Positions 16,181 through 20,217 of a stretch of 20,217 nt of DNA are shown in pieces. Below the pieces are notes generated by a model, which made no database searches, was not told the origin of the DNA, and saw only the letters and a list, made by a program, of their open reading frames with translations. Source of the stretch: JAGPHI01 sp036641735 (lineage in GTDB: Bacteria; Bacillota; Clostridia; Oscillospirales; Ruminococcaceae); contig JAVWEG010000038.1 in the NCBI GenBank assembly GCA_036641735.1, positions 1 to 20,217 of the forward strand, given 5' to 3'. Both the position numbers and the translations under genes were made by a program. How positions within the stretch are numbered: position 1 is the stretch's first letter; every line of letters starts with the position of its first letter.

Positions 16181-17196
16181 TACATTTTTACTACTACCTT
16201 CATATAGTTGCCCGGATTTTTCTCTATATCTCTGATAGTGTCGGGGGCTTCGGCGAGCGATACGGTTTTAGTAAGTATTTTACCCATATCTACCCGCTTT
16301 GAGCGTATAAGCTCTATCGCTTCTTCAAACTCGCCTGCGCTTGTGCGCGCACCTCTAATATCAATTTCTTTGCGCGTAATAAGGTCTGTCGGCAATGAAG
16401 TTTCTGTTTTAGGCCATCCTGTTAACGTTACTCTGCCTGCGTTGCTCACTAAGTCAAGTGACATACGCACAGCGGCATTTGCGCCGCTACATTCCATTAC
16501 CTGCTGCGCCAATACTCCGCCTGTTATTTCGCTTACGCGCGCTAAAGCATCCTCGTCTTTAGAATTTATAATATATTCAATACCAAGACTCTTTGCAAAA
16601 TCCAAACGTTCCTGCACCAAATCTATAAGTATTGCGTGAGCGCCATAAGCCTCGGCTATCATACCTGCCACAAGCCCTATTGGCCCTGCGCCGATAATAG
16701 CACAATATTCTCCGCTTTTTAATGAGCCGCGATGTATCCCGTGCAATGAAATTGTCAGCGGCTCTGCCATTGCGGCAAGTGTCCAATCCAAATCCTCGGG
16801 TATTTTGATAAGCATTTCTTCAGGATGACAATAATATTCTGCCATACCACCGTCTATATGTACACCCAGCACCTTTAAATCATTGCAGCAGTTAGTACGT
16901 CCTATGCTACAAGGATAGCATTTACCGCAATAAATATACGGATCCACTATTACCCTATCCCCTACTTTTAATCCCTTAGGGTTATCTATTGATATCTCTT
17001 CTACTATACCTGCAAGCTCGTGTCCGATAACGCGCGGATAAGATACAAGCCCATTAGTGCCGCGGAATGCACCAATATCACTGCCGCAAATACCTGCCGA
17101 CACTATTTTAATAAGCGCCTCGCCTTTAAGCGGCACAGGCTTATCCATATCTACACAGCTTACTTCCCACGGCTTTTGTATTTTAATTGCTTTCAT
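16180..17196 (-). CDS. Zinc-dependent medium-chain alcohol dehydrogenase (YjmD/LgoD-like)
   Basis: The 338-residue product is a medium-chain dehydrogenase. Catalytic-zinc residues are C37, H59, E60 and E145. The structural-zinc cysteines are C90, C93, C96 and C103 or C104. The nucleotide-binding GxGxxG is at 169-174 (GAGPIG). Segments such as SYPRVIGHE and GRTNCC followed by GVHIDGG resemble E. coli LgoD (L-galactonate 5-dehydrogenase) and Bacillus YjmD of the exu operon. It is the last gene of the minus operon uxuB-uxuA-yiaL-like, 11 bases after its neighbour, with a GGAGGG ribosome site. It may oxidise an uncommon hexonate such as L-galactonate or L-gulonate into the pathway. The substrate is not established from sequence. 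Family confidence is high; function is tentative. Confidence 0.9.
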   Translation of the reverse strand: MKAIKIQKPWEVSCVDMDKPVPLKGEALIKIVSAGICGSDIGAFRGTNGLVSYPRVIGHELAGIVEEISIDNPKGLKVGDRVIVDPYIYCGKCYPCSIGRTNCCNDLKVLGVHIDGGMAEYYCHPEEMLIKIPEDLDWTLAAMAEPLTISLHGIHRGSLKSGEYCAIIGAGPIGLVAGMIAEAYGAHAILIDLVQERLDFAKSLGIEYIINSKDEDALARVSEITGGVLAQQVMECSGANAAVRMSLDLVSNAGRVTLTGWPKTETSLPTDLITRKEIDIRGARTSAGEFEEAIELIRSKRVDMGKILTKTVSLAEAPDTIRDIEKNPGNYMKVVVKM

Positions 17197-17207
17197 TTTG
17201 CCCTCCT

Positions 17208-17663
17208 TTATATTTTCACCTTAACTACCACTTTTATTACAGCTTCCGCCTCGCCTGCACGACAGCGCGGCTTATGTGCATCTTCAGGTGCTACCACAAT
17301 AAGGTCTCCTTGCAATAAAGGCACTGTACCACTGATATCAGGCTCTTCATAAAACACAACATCGTTTTCAGGTACAGATTTTTTCACTGTAAGCCCATCA
17401 CGCTTACAAATGCCAAATTGCTCTTTACCGCACACCATATACTGAATATCAAAATATTTGTCGTGCGTTTCAAACAAGCCGTCCTGTGGCTCAATTGTAG
17501 TATATTTTTGTACATTGGCTGTCACTGTGCCATCGTTATCCAGTGGATAAGCACCTTGTTCAAGAGACATTAAGTCGGTTTCCTTTAGCCAATTATATGC
17601 AATAGTAAATTTTTCTTCCAGATAATTATATTTTTCCGCTATTTTTACGTTTGAAAAGAACAT
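17208..17663 (-). CDS. YhcH/YjgK/YiaL (DUF386) family protein, possible sugar-acid anomerase
   Basis: The 151-residue product matches the small cupin-like YhcH/YjgK/YiaL family; E. coli YhcH (NanQ) has 154 residues. Conserved family features are FETHDKYFDIQYMVCGKE (64-81), with likely metal ligands E65, H67 and possibly D72, and PEDAHKP with H130. NanQ catalyses anomer conversion of sialic acid. Relatives sit in many sugar-acid operons, so a role in opening or interconverting hexuronate rings is plausible here but inferred. It lies 15 bases after uxuA and 11 before the dehydrogenase gene. The start is ATG with AAGGAGA. Confidence 0.88.
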   Translation of the reverse strand: MFFSNVKIAEKYNYLEEKFTIAYNWLKETDLMSLEQGAYPLDNDGTVTANVQKYTTIEPQDGLFETHDKYFDIQYMVCGKEQFGICKRDGLTVKKSVPENDVVFYEEPDISGTVPLLQGDLIVVAPEDAHKPRCRAGEAEAVIKVVVKVKI

Positions 17664-17678
17664 ATTACATTCTCCTTA

Positions 17679-18764
17679 TTATTTTGTGTGTTTATTAGAT
17701 TTATCAATAGCTTCCCACAGCCCGTTAAGATAAGTACAGCCTAGCGCCCTATCATAAAGCCCGTATCCGGGACGACCTTTTTCGTCCCATATCATACGTC
17801 CGTGGTCAGGTCTTACATAGGTATTTGGGCAAGTTTCATAAATTGCCTTCATTATCTCGTACATATCAAGGTCTCCGTCACTGCTAAGATGGCTTGCTTC
17901 ACGAAATTTGTGATATCCAAGATATTTTACATTGCGAACGTGCATTGCGCCAATGCGCCCCAATTTACCAAAATGGCGAATAATCTCGGGTATATCATTA
18001 TTAGGATCACTTCCAAGCGAGCCTGTGCAAAGGCAAACTGTATTGCACGGGCTATCTACAAGCCCTATAATTTTATCATAGCCTTCTTTGTTATGAGCAA
18101 GACGCGGTAAATCAAATATAGGCCACGCAGGATCGTCGGGATGGCAAGCCATTACTATGCCCACTTCTTCGCACACGGGAATAATTGCATCTAAAAAGTA
18201 TTTATAATGCACTAGCATATCATCTACACTGATGTTTTTATATATTTCCAGTGTTTTAGAAAGCTCTTTTAAGCGTTCAGGTTCCCAGCCGGGCAACGAA
18301 AATCCATTACTGCTTTTAGCTGTATTTTCCACTATTTCCATAGGAGACATACCTTTAAGGTCGGCTTCATCATAATACAGGCTATTGCTGCCGTCCTCAG
18401 GTATTTCGCGTGCAAGGTCTGTACGCAGCCAATCCAGCACAGGCATAAAATTATAAATAATTACCTTTACTCCCACTTTAGCTAAATTGCGAATAGTTTC
18501 GCAGTAATTGGCAATATATTTATCACGCGTAGCAAGCCCCATTTTTATATCTTCGTGAACATTAACGCTCTCTATTACCTCGCACTCTAAGCCATTCGCA
18601 CGTATATGGTCGATATATTCTTTACATTCTTCATACGTCCATACTTCACCTGCTGCTTTAGCATCAAGTACACCCATAATGCCGCTCATTCCGGGGATTT
18701 GCTTTATTTGGCGCAAGGTGATAGTATCTCTGCCCTCACCGTACCAGCGAAATGTCATTTTCAT
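17679..18764 (-). CDS. uxuA: Mannonate dehydratase
   Basis: UxuA dehydrates D-mannonate to KDG, the last step of the glucuronate branch. The 361-residue protein begins with the family's MKMTFRWYGEGRD and has a TIM-barrel fold of the xylose-isomerase-like class. Metal-site and substrate-site blocks are visible: IYNFMPVLDWLRTDL, ACHPDDPAWPIFDLPRL, LCTGSLGSDPNNDI, MHVRNV and YVRPDHGRMIW. Family members use manganese or a similar ion. The ATG follows GAGGT by nine bases; an internal Met two codons later is possible. It lies 24 bases after uxuB and 15 before the YiaL-like gene. Confidence 0.97.
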   Translation of the reverse strand: MKMTFRWYGEGRDTITLRQIKQIPGMSGIMGVLDAKAAGEVWTYEECKEYIDHIRANGLECEVIESVNVHEDIKMGLATRDKYIANYCETIRNLAKVGVKVIIYNFMPVLDWLRTDLAREIPEDGSNSLYYDEADLKGMSPMEIVENTAKSSNGFSLPGWEPERLKELSKTLEIYKNISVDDMLVHYKYFLDAIIPVCEEVGIVMACHPDDPAWPIFDLPRLAHNKEGYDKIIGLVDSPCNTVCLCTGSLGSDPNNDIPEIIRHFGKLGRIGAMHVRNVKYLGYHKFREASHLSSDGDLDMYEIMKAIYETCPNTYVRPDHGRMIWDEKGRPGYGLYDRALGCTYLNGLWEAIDKSNKHTK

Positions 18765-18788
18765 AATAAGTTTACCTCTCTTTATATT

Positions 18789-20217
18789 TTAATTTAACGC
18801 GTCGTGCAAAGTAGTGCGTACTGCACCATTGCCTGCAAGCAAACGGACAAAATATTTTTCTATTTTTTCGCTTAGCCCTGCTGCTACAAGGTCTGTGCCA
18901 AATATAGAAGCATTTGCCAATATCGGCTTTAGCTGCCCTGTATACGTACTCGACTCGCCAACACGAATATCCGCAAGCTGCGCTTGCAGCTCATCTTTTA
19001 ACGGATCATCAGATACAGGCATTTCATTTCCGTTATCATCTATCGCAAGTAAATATCTCATCCAGCCTGCTATTGCAAGCGGCAAAGCTACAAGCTCATT
19101 TACATCACGTTTAAGCGCAATATAGCTTTTTATTGTTTCTCCAAAGCGAATTCCCACTTTTTGCGAGGTATCTGTAGCTATACGCGCAGGCGCATCAGGC
19201 ATAAATGGGTTTGGCAAGCGTTCACGCACTACTTCGTCTATAAATGCTTTAGGGCTGAGGATTTTAGGATCTGTAACCACAGGCAATCCCTCTTTGTAGC
19301 CAAGTGTCTCTACAAGCTTTACTATATCGGCATCTTTCATCTCGTCGCATATCAAATTGTATCCAAGTAAACAGCCATATACGCTCATTGCCGTATGCAA
19401 TGGATTTAAGCAAGTAGTTACCTTCATACGCTCTGTACGGTTTACAGTATCACGATCCGTCATATATACTCCTGCTTTTTCAAGCGGCGGACGACCGTTT
19501 GGGAATTTGTCCTCTACTACTAAATATTGCGGACGCTCCGCATTTACAAAAGGCGCAATAAATGTATTTTTTCTCGTGATAATAGGTGACATATCCTCTA
19601 TGCCATCTTTTTCGAGCGATATTTTTACGCTCGGCGCAGGACGCGGAGTAATTTTGTCTATCATACTCCACGGAAACGATACCAGCTTTTCATTTGATAA
19701 ATATTCTATAAAGCCAGCATCAACATAATCTTTTTGCAGCCATTCTTTAGCTATTGTCATCACACTGGTTTGCAGCTTTTCTCCGTTATGGCTGCAATTG
19801 TCCATAGAAACCATTGCTATTGGCAAGTGCCCTGCTTTATAGCGTTCAAATAAAAGTGCAGCTATCATACTCATAGCGTGGCGAGCTTTCGATGGGCCGT
19901 CATCTATATCCTCTTGTACTACAGGCAATAAGCTACCGTCTGACCTTGTGAGTGCATAGCCCTTTTCAGTAATTGTAAACGATACCATTTGCAACGATGG
20001 TGCGCAAAATATTTCATGCAAACGTGCAATATGCTTTGCATCTGCGCTGTCTGCGTGTAGGCCCTCCGCTACAGAGCCTATTATCTCTCTTTTTGTAGTG
20101 CTGTCTGCGCCGAGCGTTATCATCATCGTAAGATTATCAAACGGTGTATATATTTCATCAATAATATCATAATCAAACGTATCTGCGGCAATAATACCTG
20201 TATTCATCAACCCTTCG
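18789..20217 (-). CDS. uxuB: Fructuronate reductase / mannitol dehydrogenase family protein (5' end outside window)
   Basis: Based on its place next to uxuA, it should reduce D-fructuronate to D-mannonate with NADH. The visible 476 codons belong to the long-chain polyol dehydrogenase family. The catalytic Lys-x5-Asn-x2-His-type segment KVTTCLNPLHTAM is present, as are DNCSHNGEKL, RPQYLVVEDKFPNGRPPLE and DEVVRERLPNPFMPDAPARI. An apparent TTG/ATG start at 20205-20210 is not the true start. The frame stays open to the window edge (EGLMNTGIIAADTFDYDI), and the N-terminal Rossmann motif (HFGxGNxxRA type) is missing, so it must lie beyond. It is the most upstream visible gene of the operon; the promoter is outside. 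A polyol dehydrogenase specificity cannot be excluded. Confidence 0.88.
   Translation of the reverse strand, partial: EGLMNTGIIAADTFDYDIIDEIYTPFDNLTMMITLGADSTTKREIIGSVAEGLHADSADAKHIARLHEIFCAPSLQMVSFTITEKGYALTRSDGSLLPVVQEDIDDGPSKARHAMSMIAALLFERYKAGHLPIAMVSMDNCSHNGEKLQTSVMTIAKEWLQKDYVDAGFIEYLSNEKLVSFPWSMIDKITPRPAPSVKISLEKDGIEDMSPIITRKNTFIAPFVNAERPQYLVVEDKFPNGRPPLEKAGVYMTDRDTVNRTERMKVTTCLNPLHTAMSVYGCLLGYNLICDEMKDADIVKLVETLGYKEGLPVVTDPKILSPKAFIDEVVRERLPNPFMPDAPARIATDTSQKVGIRFGETIKSYIALKRDVNELVALPLAIAGWMRYLLAIDDNGNEMPVSDDPLKDELQAQLADIRVGESSTYTGQLKPILANASIFGTDLVAAGLSEKIEKYFVRLLAGNGAVRTTLHDALN

Overview
The window looks like a chromosomal segment from an AT-rich Gram-positive anaerobe of the class Clostridia, probably a gut or related lineage. 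The evidence is the strong GGAGG-type ribosome binding sites, the Firmicutes order SRP RNA-dnaX-ybaB-recR, an RND exporter with no adaptor gene beside it, and a hexuronate cluster resembling the Bacillus subtilis exu locus. This placement is an inference from gene content. A run of N inside one gene suggests a draft assembly.

Left part (1-2850, all on the minus strand): a housekeeping block transcribed right to left. It holds a small signal recognition particle RNA with a good promoter, then dnaX (TTG start), ybaB and recR, closely spaced. The longest dnaX reading frame runs through the SRP RNA; that extension is an artefact.

Middle part (2851-10592): a minus-strand gene for a three-repeat ricin-type beta-trefoil protein with a Lys/Ala/Pro repeat tail, ended by a strong hairpin terminator. 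To its right is a minus-strand operon in which an RND exporter gene is followed by its probable TetR-family repressor. Its promoter carries a perfect 9-2-9 palindrome at the expected transcription start. A 37-N assembly gap splits the exporter gene, but the flanking sequence joins in frame as if no bases were missing. Divergently transcribed is a two-helix membrane diguanylate cyclase with intact GGDEF and inhibitory-site motifs.

Right part (10590-20217): a hexuronate catabolism locus. uxaB-uxaA (minus) and a LacI-family regulator gene plus uxaC (plus) are divergent from a shared 190-base region. Near-consensus promoters point both ways, and each has a TGTAA...TTACA operator-like palindrome at its start site. 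A second minus operon holds uxuB (5' end beyond the window), uxuA, a YhcH/YiaL-family gene and a zinc alcohol dehydrogenase gene. UxaC isomerises glucuronate and galacturonate to fructuronate and tagaturonate. UxaB and UxaA take tagaturonate through altronate, and UxuB and UxuA take fructuronate through mannonate, both to 2-keto-3-deoxygluconate (KDG). No transporter, KDG kinase or aldolase lies in the window.

I found no strong sign of a wholly undescribed system. The best leads are the twin-operator divergent promoter, the coiled-coil insertion in the RND protein, and the lectin-like protein with an octapeptide tail.
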